The notes: generated from the letters alone by a model not told the origin. Counted from the first letter of the stretch, positions 1 to 7,852 are shown. The stretch: 54,557 nucleotides of DNA from Pseudomonas sp. NFIX28 (GCF_900107395.1 NZ_FNPW01000025.1:1-54557); one strand, 5' to 3'. Program-made: numbers and translations.

Positions 1-340
1 CATCAGCGCCCTGATCGAAAGCGCCCGCAACTTACCCCAAGAACTCTACAAATCGCTGACGTGGGATCGCGGAAAAGAGATGGCTGACCATAAGCGCTTT
101 ACGGTGGCTACCGACATCAAGGTCTACTTCTGCGATCCTCATCGTCCTTGGCAACGGGGATCGAATGAGAACACCAACGGGTTGTTAAGGCAGTACTTCC
201 CGAAAGGAACCGACCTTGCGGATCACTCGCAAGCCACGCTCAATGAAGTCGCAAGGCAGCTAAATAGCCGCCCTCGGAAAACACTAGACTACGAAACACC
301 CGCTGAACGATTTAGCCAATCTGTTGCGTCGACCGGTTGA
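1..340 (+). mobile_element. IS30-family transposase, C-terminal part (cut by window edge)
   Basis: The reading frame is open from base 2 to the stop at 338-340, so only the last ~112 residues of the transposase are present. They show the end of the DDE integrase-fold catalytic core: the TWDRGKEM segment with a catalytic Asp, then FCDPHRPWQRGSNENTNG with the final catalytic Glu, and the closing RPRKTLDYETPAERF block that ends nearly every IS30-family transposase. The element's right end should lie just beyond the stop, in the ccggttgaatccacagcc stretch, but the left inverted repeat is outside the window so it cannot be confirmed. It marks the left edge of an accessory region. Confidence 0.93.
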
Positions 341-461
341 ATCCACAGCCGCTAGCGGTCACTCACAACCACCCCCGCCTTTGCCCCGAAGCCAACGCTC
401 TGACACTCCAGAGGCGACTCTCCACCAGAGGCGCAGGTTTCCAACGCCGTCACGGTCTTTC

Positions 462-1082
462 CTACTCTTCAAAACTTCCTGTTTGTACATCACCACTGCG
501 AACATAGTGGGCAATCAACACCCCGCCAGGAGTACTCGCCGAGTTCACCAAAGTAAAAGCCGACGCTTGGGCATGATCGTCAAACAACCGCTTGCCGCGC
601 CCCAACACAATGGGATGGATCATCAGCCGCAGCTCGTCCACCAACCCGGCGGCCAGCAGTTGGCGCACCAGATCGGCGCTGCCCTGGGTCAGCAGGTGGG
701 CACCGTCCTGCTGTTTGAGGGCTTGTATGGCGTCGGCAAGGTTGCCTTGCAGCGCGTGGCTGTTGTGCCAATCAAGAGTGTCGGGACTGTGGGTGGCCAC
801 GTGCTTGGGCACGCGGTTGAACAGGTCGGCGATGGCGCTGTTGTTTGAGCCGGCCTGTATATGCGGCCAATAGCCCGCGAATATGTCGTAGGTACGCCGC
901 CCCAATAACAGGTCGAACGGCTGCGAGAACAGCTCTTCCATGGCCTGGCCGAAGCGTTCATCGGCGTAGGGCACCACCCAGCCACCGAAGCGGAACCCGT
1001 CGCTGGTGTCCTCATCGGGCCCGCCGGGGGCTTGAATGACGTTATCCAGACTCATGAAAGCGGCAACGATAAGCTTGCGCAT
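462..1082 (-). CDS. Dihydrofolate reductase-fold protein (RibD C-terminal domain family)
   Basis: This 206-residue protein begins MRKLIVAAFMSLDNVIQAPGG, the usual opening of the RibD_C/DHFR-like family, and carries the LLLGRRTYDIFAGYW nucleotide-binding segment near residue 60. The end, LRLMIHPIVLGRGKRLFDD, is the standard second half of the fold. Members bind NADPH and are presumed reductases, but their substrates are mostly unknown, so it should not be read as folate metabolism. The start at 1082 is chosen because AGGAG precedes it by six bases; an upstream in-frame extension lacks a ribosome site. It stands alone between the IS end and a decayed duplicated segment. A broken second copy of its middle part lies at 2358-2407. 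Confidence 0.88.
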   Translation of the reverse strand: MRKLIVAAFMSLDNVIQAPGGPDEDTSDGFRFGGWVVPYADERFGQAMEELFSQPFDLLLGRRTYDIFAGYWPHIQAGSNNSAIADLFNRVPKHVATHSPDTLDWHNSHALQGNLADAIQALKQQDGAHLLTQGSADLVRQLLAAGLVDELRLMIHPIVLGRGKRLFDDHAQASAFTLVNSASTPGGVLIAHYVRSGDVQTGSFEE

Positions 1083-1139
1083 GATCTTCTCCTGATTCGT
1101 CTGCATATAAGTTTTCAGGCAGGAAGCGCCAACGATCAT

Positions 1140-1325
1140 GGCGACTCATTGGCTTTATTCCCTGAAAGATAGTCGAACCAGACGCCGGAAAATCGACGGT
1201 GCGATGCCGGGTAACCGCGATAAAAAACGCCGTTTCCCGGCCATCCGGAAACGGCGCCCTGTTAAACCTCCGCCAGAAAGTGCGCGGCCCAGGCGTAACG
1301 TTTGCCCTGCTCTTCCATGGCGGCA
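1140..1325 (-). repeat. Duplicated 'gene tail + terminator + spacer' segment, copy A
   Basis: This stretch matches 2430-2665 in its core. Shared parts are the ccctgaaagatag(t/c)cgaaccaga spacer, the hairpin terminator and, just upstream on the minus strand, the 3' end of a coding frame reading AAHFLAEV then stop. The two copies differ by scattered substitutions and by insertions inside the coding tail. The parent gene is no longer present in either place. This looks like decay after segmental duplication inside the effector island. Confidence 0.7.
1222..1256 (-). terminator. Rho-independent terminator (copy A)
   Basis: A ten-base perfect stem (cgccgtttcc / ggaaacggcg) is followed on the minus strand by six T residues. 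It sits downstream of the formyltransferase gene and would end its transcript. A close relative with its flanks occurs at 2517-2551. Confidence 0.8.
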
Positions 1326-1343
1326 GCGAGGGCCGTTCAACGC

Positions 1344-2165
1344 TCAAAGCGTGCGCAACGGAAAACCGTACGACTCGAAAAGATCCCAGACATCCTCGCG
1401 ATCGAAGAGCCGCCACCCCAGTGTCGTGAAACGCATCAGGTCCTCTTCGCTGGGAAAGGAGTAATAGGCCCCTGCGGATGGATCCTGAGGCGCCCCCGTC
1501 ATGGGCTCGCCGCGCTCCAGACGTCTGATTGCGTCCAGGATGAGGCGCGCGCCTGGTTGATAAAGTGAAAGGATGTGCCACAGCAAGGAGCGCTCCTTTT
1601 CGACCGTCACACGCGCCGTCTCAATGATGCGCCCCACATCAATGCCGGGACTGTCTATCCAATGGAGGGTGCAACCGATCTCCGGGTCACCATTGAGCAG
1701 CGCCCGGAACGTCGCGAGAACGCCTCGATACTGAGGCAAGAGGCCAGAGTGAAGGTTGAGGACGCCGCGTGACGGAATGACCAACGCTTGATTGGAGAGG
1801 ATTTGACCAAAGCGGATTGAGACAAACAGATCCGCTCCCGCATCCTGCAGCATTTGCAGGCCCTGCGGTTCCCGCAAGCTGGGCAACACCCGCACAGGTA
1901 CCCCAAAGCGTTGCTGCAACTCTGCAAAACCGAATCGATGCCCGCTGCCGACCTGGTCGCTCGATCCGATCAACCCCGGCGCCAAGGCATTGAAGAAGTC
2001 CTGCTCGATCAATGCGAGTTGCCCGAGCATGCGCGGTACCTGCCTGCCCGCTCCCACTCTCTCCGAAAGGAAGATCCCCACTGTGCTCTCGTGGATCTCG
2101 GGCAATAGGAAGTTGAGCGTGAGATTGCTCTCCACGTCTCGGTTCACCAGAAAAGCGATACGCAA
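1344..2165 (-). CDS. Formyltransferase-family protein (orphan, TTG start)
   Basis: The 273-residue protein has the formyltransferase fold of methionyl-tRNA and phosphoribosylglycinamide formyltransferases. The diagnostic block is LNLHSGLLPQYRGVLATFRA, where the Asn-x-His pair is the catalytic signature, followed by the GCTLHWIDSPGIDVGRII segment with the conserved Asp. I place the start at the TTG at 2165: a perfect GGAGGT lies six bases before it, and the product then begins LRIAFLVNRD, the usual first strand of the fold. An ATG 15 codons upstream has no ribosome site. It is shorter than Fmt (about 310 residues) and lacks the C-terminal tRNA-binding domain, so it more likely formylates a sugar amine or another small molecule. 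Its neighbours are T6SS effector genes and debris; the acceptor is unknown. Confidence 0.8.
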   Translation of the reverse strand: MRIAFLVNRDVESNLTLNFLLPEIHESTVGIFLSERVGAGRQVPRMLGQLALIEQDFFNALAPGLIGSSDQVGSGHRFGFAELQQRFGVPVRVLPSLREPQGLQMLQDAGADLFVSIRFGQILSNQALVIPSRGVLNLHSGLLPQYRGVLATFRALLNGDPEIGCTLHWIDSPGIDVGRIIETARVTVEKERSLLWHILSLYQPGARLILDAIRRLERGEPMTGAPQDPSAGAYYSFPSEEDLMRFTTLGWRLFDREDVWDLFESYGFPLRTL

Positions 2166-2357
2166 CTTCAGACCTCCAACAGACTGACCTTGAGATGCAG
2201 CGACGGTCAATTCAACCCAAGCGGATCAAGCCCATTCCCATTGCTGTTCCACGACGTAAGGACGCAAAGCCCGATCGGCTCAATCAATTCCCGCATCAGA
2301 CCTAGCATAGTTGCTCTTTTGTCATCGCTACGTCCCCGGGCAGCTCCCGACCGATTC

Positions 2358-2407
2358 GGCGCCCCAGCAGCAACTCGAACGGCTGCGAGAACAGGTCGTG
2401 GATGGCC
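2358..2407 (-). pseudogene. Fragment of a second RibD/DHFR-like gene
   Basis: On the minus strand this reads HDLFSQPFELLLGRR, matching LFSQPFDLLLGRRTYD of the intact reductase at 462-1082, with roughly three quarters of bases shared over about 48 positions. No start, stop or flanking coding sequence of the parent survives. The rest of 2166-2440 shows no gene I can support. Confidence 0.65.
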
Positions 2408-2429
2408 CGGCTGCAGGGAACGCCGACGG

Positions 2430-2665
2430 TCATTGCGATCCACCGGCCTCACTCCCTGAAAGATAGCCGAACCAGACTTTGGGAAATCGACTGTGCGCTG
2501 CCGAGGTGAGCGCCATAAAAAACGCCGTTTCCCTGCCACCCAGAAACGGCGCTCTATCCAGCATTCCCCTACCGGTTAAACCTGCAACACCTCCTCTTCC
2601 CTCAGCCCCAACCCCACATCATCGATCACCGCCTTGCCCATCTCCGCCAGAAAGTGCGCGGCCCC
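2430..2665 (-). repeat. Duplicated 'gene tail + terminator + spacer' segment, copy B
   Basis: This is homologous to 1140-1325. The coding tail here reads AAHFLAEMGKAVIDDVGLGL... to a stop at about 2577, so it keeps more of the lost parent gene's 3' end than copy A does. Upstream it is joined directly to a truncated immunity gene at about 2660, which marks the recombination point. Confidence 0.65.
2517..2551 (-). terminator. Rho-independent terminator (copy B)
   Basis: A nine-base stem (cgccgtttc / gaaacggcg) is followed by six T residues on the minus strand. It lies downstream of the effector-immunity genes and probably ends their transcript. Confidence 0.78.
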
Positions 2666-2849
2666 ACGGCCCGACGTGCATAAGAAACTTTCTTTGCTGT
2701 ATTGCTTGGCAATTCTCAAGATGGCCCAGCATTTCCTCCGTACGTGAATATCCGACATACAGAAAAACGCCCATCAGGGCAAAGACACCAACGAGTATTC
2801 CGGCAAATGTAAATGCAAGCACAACTGCCGCCAGGCTAAGCAGGCTCAA
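2660..2849 (-). pseudogene. Truncated paralogue of the T6SS membrane immunity protein
   Basis: The frame starts at a TTG (2847-2849) with GAGG seven bases upstream. It matches the intact immunity protein encoded just before it: a first membrane helix, then YVGYSRTEEMLGHLENCQ against YLSCTRMDEILGYVKNCK, then HVGPWGR against YIGAWGR. Similarity stops abruptly after GPWGR, where the sequence switches into the duplicated tail segment, so the last two membrane helices are gone. The remaining ~63 residues hold one full helix. It is probably non-functional, although a short membrane peptide could still be made. Confidence 0.8.
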
Positions 2850-2877
2850 TTGAAAACCTCATAAATAACGCCACTTT

Positions 2878-3267
2878 TCACGGCCCGATCAACTTCAGAA
2901 TAATAAACTCAACTATTAGACAGACCAGAAATACTAACTGCATGTTAAACATTGCAATCAGCCTCCGCTTGAGCGGCTCAGGAAAATTATCTACATCACC
3001 AGCATCCATCATCCCCTTTCTAATTTGATAGTTAGAGTATGCCAAGGCACCCGAAATCATCCCAACCATTAAAAATCGACCCCAAGCCCCTATATAAAGG
3101 TAATACCTTTGGTTATTTACTACTTTGCAGTTTTTTACATACCCCAAAATCTCATCCATTCGGGTGCAACTCAGATAGAAATACACCCCTGCAGTAACTC
3201 CCCCACCCAAAAACGTGGCTACACCCAAAAAGGTAAGCACGTATTCCGCAGTACTTAACTTACTCAT
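2878..3267 (-). CDS. Predicted inner-membrane immunity protein for the adjacent PAAR effector
   Basis: This 129-residue protein has three hydrophobic helices, at about residues 9-32, 66-82 and 108-127, separated by a charged loop containing CTRMDEILGYVKNCK. Its ATG overlaps the TGA of the effector gene by four bases, the usual coupling of a T6SS effector and its antidote. Membrane-embedded immunity proteins generally protect against toxins acting on the inner membrane, which agrees with the glycine-rich effector C-terminus. I recognise no named family. Its GC content is lower than that of nearby core genes, as is common for effector-immunity cargo. A truncated copy follows at 2660-2849. The function is inferred from position, size and topology. 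Confidence 0.72.
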   Translation of the reverse strand: MSKLSTAEYVLTFLGVATFLGGGVTAGVYFYLSCTRMDEILGYVKNCKVVNNQRYYLYIGAWGRFLMVGMISGALAYSNYQIRKGMMDAGDVDNFPEPLKRRLIAMFNMQLVFLVCLIVEFIILKLIGP

Positions 3268-4724
3268 TGCCCGACCGTATAAATATTTTCTCCGAGGAGC
3301 TCTCCAAAGGCCCCTCCGCCCTTCCCTGCCAAATAGCTCCCCGCTCCAACCACCACCAAGCCACAGACAACACCGCCCATACCCCCTGTAGGAACAGCAA
3401 CTGCAGCACAGATGGAAGTCATAGCCTGGGTTAAAACCGGGCTGGCGATTGCCCCTCCGAACACCCCACCAACAAAACTCCCCACCTCAGTAAACTTCAC
3501 CTTCTCGCAAGCCTCTTTATTCCCCGCAGAACAAACATCCTGAACTTTCACGTAAGACGCTCCACCGCCCAAAGCCGTGCCAATCCAGCCACCATACTTG
3601 AGCACCGTGGAAGCCTTCGACACGCCCTCGATATGCGTCGCATACCCTGGTATCTGCCCCACTGCTCCTGCTTTGGTCCAATGATGAACCAGGCTGCGGC
3701 TGGAAATTCCCAGGGCGCTTTTCAGGTCAGGGTGATCGGGAAAGGCGATGCTCATTTTCGTGATGGTGGTGAGGTTTGCGTCCAGCCGGGCGAGCAGCTT
3801 CCGCCGTTCGACAAAGAACTGGACACTGCGTAGATGCCCATCCCGCAGGAAGTAGGTCTGGTGGAGGGATTCGATTTCCCGCAAGGTGCTTTTAATACCG
3901 TCCAGATGGTTGCCGGCGGCAGTGGTCGCGACCCCAAGGTTGGTTGAGCCATAAGACAGGACCGACTCGATCTGCTGCCGGTACTGGACCATAAAGGCCG
4001 CCTCCTCGGCCGTGAGGGTGTCCAACGCGGCGCTGACCTTTTGCGCTGCGTCCATCAATAGTGCTTCTTCACGGCTGCACTGATGGTTTTCGGGATGGCT
4101 GAGGACCACCATCTGGCCGGGTTTGGCGGTGTCGGTCAGTTGGGGGTTGAGCCGACGAAATTTCTCCAGGAGGGCCGCGTCGGGCCGACCGAAAAGCACC
4201 ACTTCGAGGGCGGCACGGCTCATCGGGGACTGAACGATATAAAAGCCTGGCTCTACGCTTTGTTGTGCCAGCCGAGCAGGCGCTGACAGCGCCGTTTCGC
4301 TGATGGGCGCCAGCCCCTTCACCTGATCGCGCGGCAGCGAATCCGCAAATTCGTTTTGCGAATATCCTCGCCTGATCGCTTCGGCCCATTGATGGGTATT
4401 CGCCACAACTTGCGGCACCAAGGCGGCGGGAACAGGGACCGCTGGCTGATTATCCGAGAGGACAGAAGATTGAGTGGCGACAAGACGGTTGGAACCTACA
4501 GGGCAACCACACTGAACGGCGCTCCCTTCCACCGCGATAGCCTGTTGGTTATCCAGCCATGTGTTATGGCCCTCCGCGATATACCCCACCGACTGGCACA
4601 CCGGGCACCACACCGGGTCGGTGATGCGTGCAACTTTGCGGTGCTCAACGATGGTCGTTGACGAACCTGCAATAACCTTCCCACCGGTCGTGGTCGGGTC
4701 CCCTTCCCTGATGACATAGGCCAT
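3264..4724 (-). CDS. PAAR-LysM T6SS effector with glycine-rich, probably membrane-active C-terminus
   Basis: The 486-residue protein has three parts. Residues 1 to about 105 are a PAAR domain (IREGDPTTTGGKVIAGSS at the start, a central CPVCQSVG, then the AVEGSAVQCGCPVGSNRLVA turn), which caps the VgrG spike of the T6SS tail. At about 155-205 is a LysM-like segment (GFYIVQSP...LNPQLTDTAKPGQMVVLS). The middle is helical. The last ~110 residues are rich in Gly, Ala, Ser and Val (GGWIGTALGGGASY, GGVFGGAIASPVL, GGMGGVVCGLVVVGAGSYLAGKGGG), a glycine-zipper pattern seen in pore-forming T6SS effectors. The neighbouring three-helix immunity protein supports action at the inner membrane of target cells. 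I see no enzyme motif. The C-terminal toxin type is unproven. Confidence 0.78.
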   Translation of the reverse strand: MAYVIREGDPTTTGGKVIAGSSTTIVEHRKVARITDPVWCPVCQSVGYIAEGHNTWLDNQQAIAVEGSAVQCGCPVGSNRLVATQSSVLSDNQPAVPVPAALVPQVVANTHQWAEAIRRGYSQNEFADSLPRDQVKGLAPISETALSAPARLAQQSVEPGFYIVQSPMSRAALEVVLFGRPDAALLEKFRRLNPQLTDTAKPGQMVVLSHPENHQCSREEALLMDAAQKVSAALDTLTAEEAAFMVQYRQQIESVLSYGSTNLGVATTAAGNHLDGIKSTLREIESLHQTYFLRDGHLRSVQFFVERRKLLARLDANLTTITKMSIAFPDHPDLKSALGISSRSLVHHWTKAGAVGQIPGYATHIEGVSKASTVLKYGGWIGTALGGGASYVKVQDVCSAGNKEACEKVKFTEVGSFVGGVFGGAIASPVLTQAMTSICAAVAVPTGGMGGVVCGLVVVGAGSYLAGKGGGAFGELLGENIYTVGQ

Positions 4725-4906
4725 GAGTACATCCTGAGTGTCTGAGAAATTCAGGCACCGACCCTATCAATGCGGAAAAGTCGTAACATGGGAGCTTTCC
4801 CAACCCTCTGTCTTAAAAGTCGCTATGAGCCGTAGGAACGAAAGCGGGAGAACCCTGGGTACGGCTTACAGTTTCACAAGCAAATTGAACCCCTGTTCCA
4901 GTGGCA

Positions 4907-5995
4907 TCAGAGGCGCTCTACCAGAGTGCTCGCAACGTCCAGGCTGGGTTCGTCAGCAAGCAGCCTGGCACGCCAGCCAGCTATCTCGCTCTCATCCACA
5001 TCCAGGCGTTTGAGCCACTGATCGGCCGACCAGCCGACCAGGCGCAGTTCGCCGTCGTGGGAGCCACCGTGCAACGAGCCCACGGTCTCGTAGCGGATGC
5101 CCTTGAGCACATGGTTCAGCAGTACGTAGGGGGCGGGTCTCGGGTCTTCGGCATCACCGCCGAGGTAGGGGTAAGCTCCGGCCTGGATCACCACGCCGGC
5201 ACCGTAGTCGTAGAAAGCGAAATGACTGGACGGCAGTTGGGCGCGCAAAGCGTCCAGCCCCCCAACGAGGTCCAAGCGTTCCTGATCGAGTACGGTTAGC
5301 CAACTGACGGTCTTGATCTTCGGGTGTTTGAACTTCGGGCGGTTAGCCAGCAACGCCGCAGTGCCGACATCCAAGCCAGGCATGCGTGTAGCCATGAAAG
5401 CCTCAGTCGGCTGATTATCGTCCCGGTTGGTTATTGAGAGGTTGTAGGCATGGCCAGCATAGCCCTGCTCCGGGTTCAGTCGCCGCGAGAAGTTGATGAA
5501 TAGTTGCAGGAACTTAAGTGGGTTTTGCTCCTGGTACAGCTGCGGGATAGAGAACTGCAAAATGCTAAGATCCCGCCCGACTCGACTCTCCCAGGCAGAC
5601 TTACCAAAAATCTCGAAGAACCAGGGGCTCGCATCGTTAGATTGCTTGCCGCTGGTGTAGTAAAAGCTCAGCGGGTAATCCTCATCCATGCTGGCCAGCA
5701 TTTCACGCAATGGCTTTGCATCAGGGTACGCAGTCAGCGGCTTGCCCTCTGGCGGCTCCTCACGCCAAAGCCAGGTGAGATAAGACCCGGCCAGGCGCTT
5801 GAACTCGTCGAAGCATTGACACAGCGCCTCGCGCACCAAAGGGGTATGGGCCTCCTTGAAATAGAGCGTGCCCCGCACGCAGAACACGGCGCCGATATAG
5901 TCCTCGGGACCACCCTTCATCAGCAGGTTGCCGGGCACTTCCAGCAGATGAGGCTGTTTGGCCAGCTCCTCAGCCAAATTGAACTCCTGTTCCAT
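4907..5995 (-). CDS. DUF3396 type VI immunity-family protein
   Basis: This is a 362-residue soluble protein without a signal peptide or membrane helix. Its sequence (FCVRGTLYFKEAHTPLVREALCQCFDEF near the start, then aromatic-rich blocks such as FYYTSGKQSNDASPWFFEIFG and the INFSRRLNPEQGYAG segment) matches DUF3396, the family of P. aeruginosa TsiT, the antidote of a nuclease effector. It lies 15 bases after the VRR-NUC gene on the same strand, so it most likely neutralises that nuclease in the cytoplasm. The start at 5995 is preceded by a purine-rich GGAGG-like site. Family assignment is from memory of the domain pattern. Confidence 0.82.
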   Translation of the reverse strand: MEQEFNLAEELAKQPHLLEVPGNLLMKGGPEDYIGAVFCVRGTLYFKEAHTPLVREALCQCFDEFKRLAGSYLTWLWREEPPEGKPLTAYPDAKPLREMLASMDEDYPLSFYYTSGKQSNDASPWFFEIFGKSAWESRVGRDLSILQFSIPQLYQEQNPLKFLQLFINFSRRLNPEQGYAGHAYNLSITNRDDNQPTEAFMATRMPGLDVGTAALLANRPKFKHPKIKTVSWLTVLDQERLDLVGGLDALRAQLPSSHFAFYDYGAGVVIQAGAYPYLGGDAEDPRPAPYVLLNHVLKGIRYETVGSLHGGSHDGELRLVGWSADQWLKRLDVDESEIAGWRARLLADEPSLDVASTLVERL

Positions 5996-6010
5996 AAGAC
6001 TTCCTCCGAA

Positions 6011-6712
6011 TTAATAGGCTGGGATCATGGGTCGAGGGGAGCGACCGCGCGTCAGGATAAACATCACTCCACCAGCGATAGCCGCAGCCCATCCCAGTTG
6101 CTCCACGGGAACCTTGGACTGCTGGTTTTCCTGGCTACAGTCGCAATCGGTAGATTTCATTTCGACAATTTTTCCGTCATCACCTGCAATCTCTGCGTAG
6201 GCACTTATCTGGCCTTGGTTTGACGGATCAGGCGGAAACTTCATCTCCACCACCTGCTTGATATTGTCCTGGGTCGGCGGCTTTTTCGGGTCTTTAACGA
6301 TCACCACATCGGGCCGGCGAATCATACCTCGGCCCGGCTTGAACGTCGGATGTTCCGGGTCTTCGTCCCAGTACTTGCTGATCCAACCTGGAATCCATCC
6401 ATGCGGGCTATTACCGGTCTGGCTGTCCAGAATCGGCTGCGGCGGGTTCTTGGTCATGTCGTAGCTGACCTCGGGCTTGTAGGGGCTACGGCCTTGCAGG
6501 ATTTCGTCCAGTTCGCCCAGGCGCTGGGCAACGCACGCCTGTTTGAGGTTCTTGCCATCCTGGCTGACGTTAGGCGTGGCACTGCAATAGCAGATCGCCG
6601 AGCACAGCACCTTTTTGTCCTGCGGATCGAGCTTGGGTTCCAGAATGCCAACGGGGTTGATCTTGCCTTCCGGGCTCATGCCACCCTGAGAGAGGCTGGG
6701 CTGATCGCTCAT
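6011..6712 (-). CDS. VRR-NUC / PD-(D/E)XK nuclease T6SS effector
   Basis: With the ATG at 6712, which overlaps the upstream PAAR gene's TGA by four bases, the product has 233 residues. The nuclease core is IRRPDVVIVKDP (Asp135) followed by QVVEMKF (Glu156, Lys158) and GQISAYAEI, the PD-(D/E)XK layout of VRR-NUC and Tox-REase domains. The N-terminal half carries Cys37, Cys41, Cys43 and Cys60, and Cys190/Cys192 follow the core, a possible metal site or disulfides. A hydrophobic stretch at about 207-221 followed by Arg residues resembles a membrane anchor. The PAAR protein upstream is the probable delivery tip and the DUF3396 protein downstream the immunity partner. The target is presumably DNA. 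Confidence 0.82.
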   Translation of the reverse strand: MSDQPSLSQGGMSPEGKINPVGILEPKLDPQDKKVLCSAICYCSATPNVSQDGKNLKQACVAQRLGELDEILQGRSPYKPEVSYDMTKNPPQPILDSQTGNSPHGWIPGWISKYWDEDPEHPTFKPGRGMIRRPDVVIVKDPKKPPTQDNIKQVVEMKFPPDPSNQGQISAYAEIAGDDGKIVEMKSTDCDCSQENQQSKVPVEQLGWAAAIAGGVMFILTRGRSPRPMIPAY

Positions 6713-7227
6713 GCTTCGCCCCCCTGCACCAGATCGATATGGATGGACTCCGGTGCCTCGTGGTTGACCCACAAGGTCATGCCTTCGGCATCCGTGGTGT
6801 CAAGCGTGTTCCAACCGCCACTGGACCAGACCTTGACCTTGCGCCCAGCAACGGGTTTGCCCGTTTCCTGGTCAACGAGCTGGAAGCGTCCGGAATAAGG
6901 CGCGGTACTAGTGCCCAGCGATGCGATGGGAGAGACGGTAGCCGGTACGAACGCATCCCCGATGATGACCGTGCCCGAGCCGCCGATGATCACGTTACCG
7001 TGCGCCCCGATGCTGCCCAGGGTGGCTGCGGGTTGGCCGTTGATGAAAACGCTCGATGAAACACCGGATACGATCGGACTGCCACACGCGGATACATCGT
7101 CTTTTCGGGCGGCGGACAGGCCGTCGAAAAAGACATCGGGAGAACCACTGGCGATGGGATTGGTGCCATGGCCTGGCAGAGGGCAAGCCGTTGGATCGGT
7201 GACGCGGGCGGCGGGTTTTCCACTCAT
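6709..7227 (-). CDS. PAAR protein with transthyretin-like extension
   Basis: This 172-residue T6SS spike-tip protein has a complete PAAR repeat region at residues 1-95: KPAARVTDPTACPLPGHG, GSPDVFFDGLSAARKDDVSACG with the His/Cys zinc ligands, and GSIGAHGNVIIGGSGTVIIG. Residues 110-170 (FQLVDQETGKPVAGRKVKVWSSGG...) look like a transthyretin-type beta sandwich, a common adaptor on PAAR proteins that holds cargo. The stop overlaps the start of the nuclease effector gene, so the two are translationally coupled and the PAAR-TTR protein is the likely carrier for that effector. Confidence 0.9.
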   Translation of the reverse strand: MSGKPAARVTDPTACPLPGHGTNPIASGSPDVFFDGLSAARKDDVSACGSPIVSGVSSSVFINGQPAATLGSIGAHGNVIIGGSGTVIIGDAFVPATVSPIASLGTSTAPYSGRFQLVDQETGKPVAGRKVKVWSSGGWNTLDTTDAEGMTLWVNHEAPESIHIDLVQGGEA

Positions 7228-7280
7228 TGCGCAGTTCCTTGCCTGAGCATGATGAAGCGTCGAGAGATAGGCTGGAGGCC

Positions 7281-7709
7281 TCAGCGAGAAGTCTTGCTTT
7301 CGCTAGAGCTGAATGGCACCTCAAAGCCGGGTTGGAGCAACCCGGGGATACCATCGCCATCGGCGTATTCCCGAATCTGCGCACAGTTTTGCAGGCTGCT
7401 GATAATGGTGTCGCCGTTGTCGGTGGCACTGCCCACAGTGGCCATCGGGCGACCCTGGTGGGTCAGCGCAGCGCCGGCACCGGAGACAATCCTGCTTTCG
7501 GTGCCGTCCGGGTAACGTACCCGGTCGCCCACACAGGCGATTCCATGGCCGCTGACTTTTACACTGGAACTGGCCGTGGCGACTTCGCCCCCCAGACGGG
7601 TTTTGGCACCTAGCGTGGCAAGGTCATAAGTGGTTTTTATGGGGCGTGCGGCGTGCTTCGCCATGAACTTGGCGGCCAGGTGCTGCCCTTCCTCTACTGT
7701 GTTTTTCAC
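7281..7709 (-). CDS. PAAR-like protein (GTG start)
   Basis: The start is set at GTG 7707-7709, preceded by AAGGA at nine bases, giving 142 residues; an upstream ATG in frame has no ribosome site. After an Ala/Lys-rich lead the protein carries TTYDLATLGAKTRLGGEVATASSS and VSGHGIACVGDRVRYPDG...VSGAGAALTHQGRPMATVGS, which is the PAAR fold. The tail GIPGLLQPGFEVPFS is Pro-rich. Two consecutive PAAR genes suggest this one serves another effector or is a chaperone-like adaptor. It is the first gene of the minus-strand T6SS cargo run, and 53 bases separate it from the next PAAR gene. Confidence 0.8.
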   Translation of the reverse strand: MKNTVEEGQHLAAKFMAKHAARPIKTTYDLATLGAKTRLGGEVATASSSVKVSGHGIACVGDRVRYPDGTESRIVSGAGAALTHQGRPMATVGSATDNGDTIISSLQNCAQIREYADGDGIPGLLQPGFEVPFSSSESKTSR

Positions 7710-7852
7710 TATGGGCCTTCCTTGAAGTTGTACATGCCGCCTAAGGGCAGCGTGAGTTGGCCTGCCTATCGAGTGAGGTAAGTGAGCGCCCCCGCTGGCC
7801 AGACTTAGTACGTGAACAGTTTCATTGGGATCCTGTCCGCTTCCACATTGCC

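Noticed and set aside
2207..2331. Minus-strand frame ending NSNGNGLDPLGLN, reminiscent of the D-P-L-G-L motif of Rhs proteins
   Set aside because: Only five residues fit, no Rhs repeats precede it and the stop follows at once; it is probably coincidence in decayed DNA.
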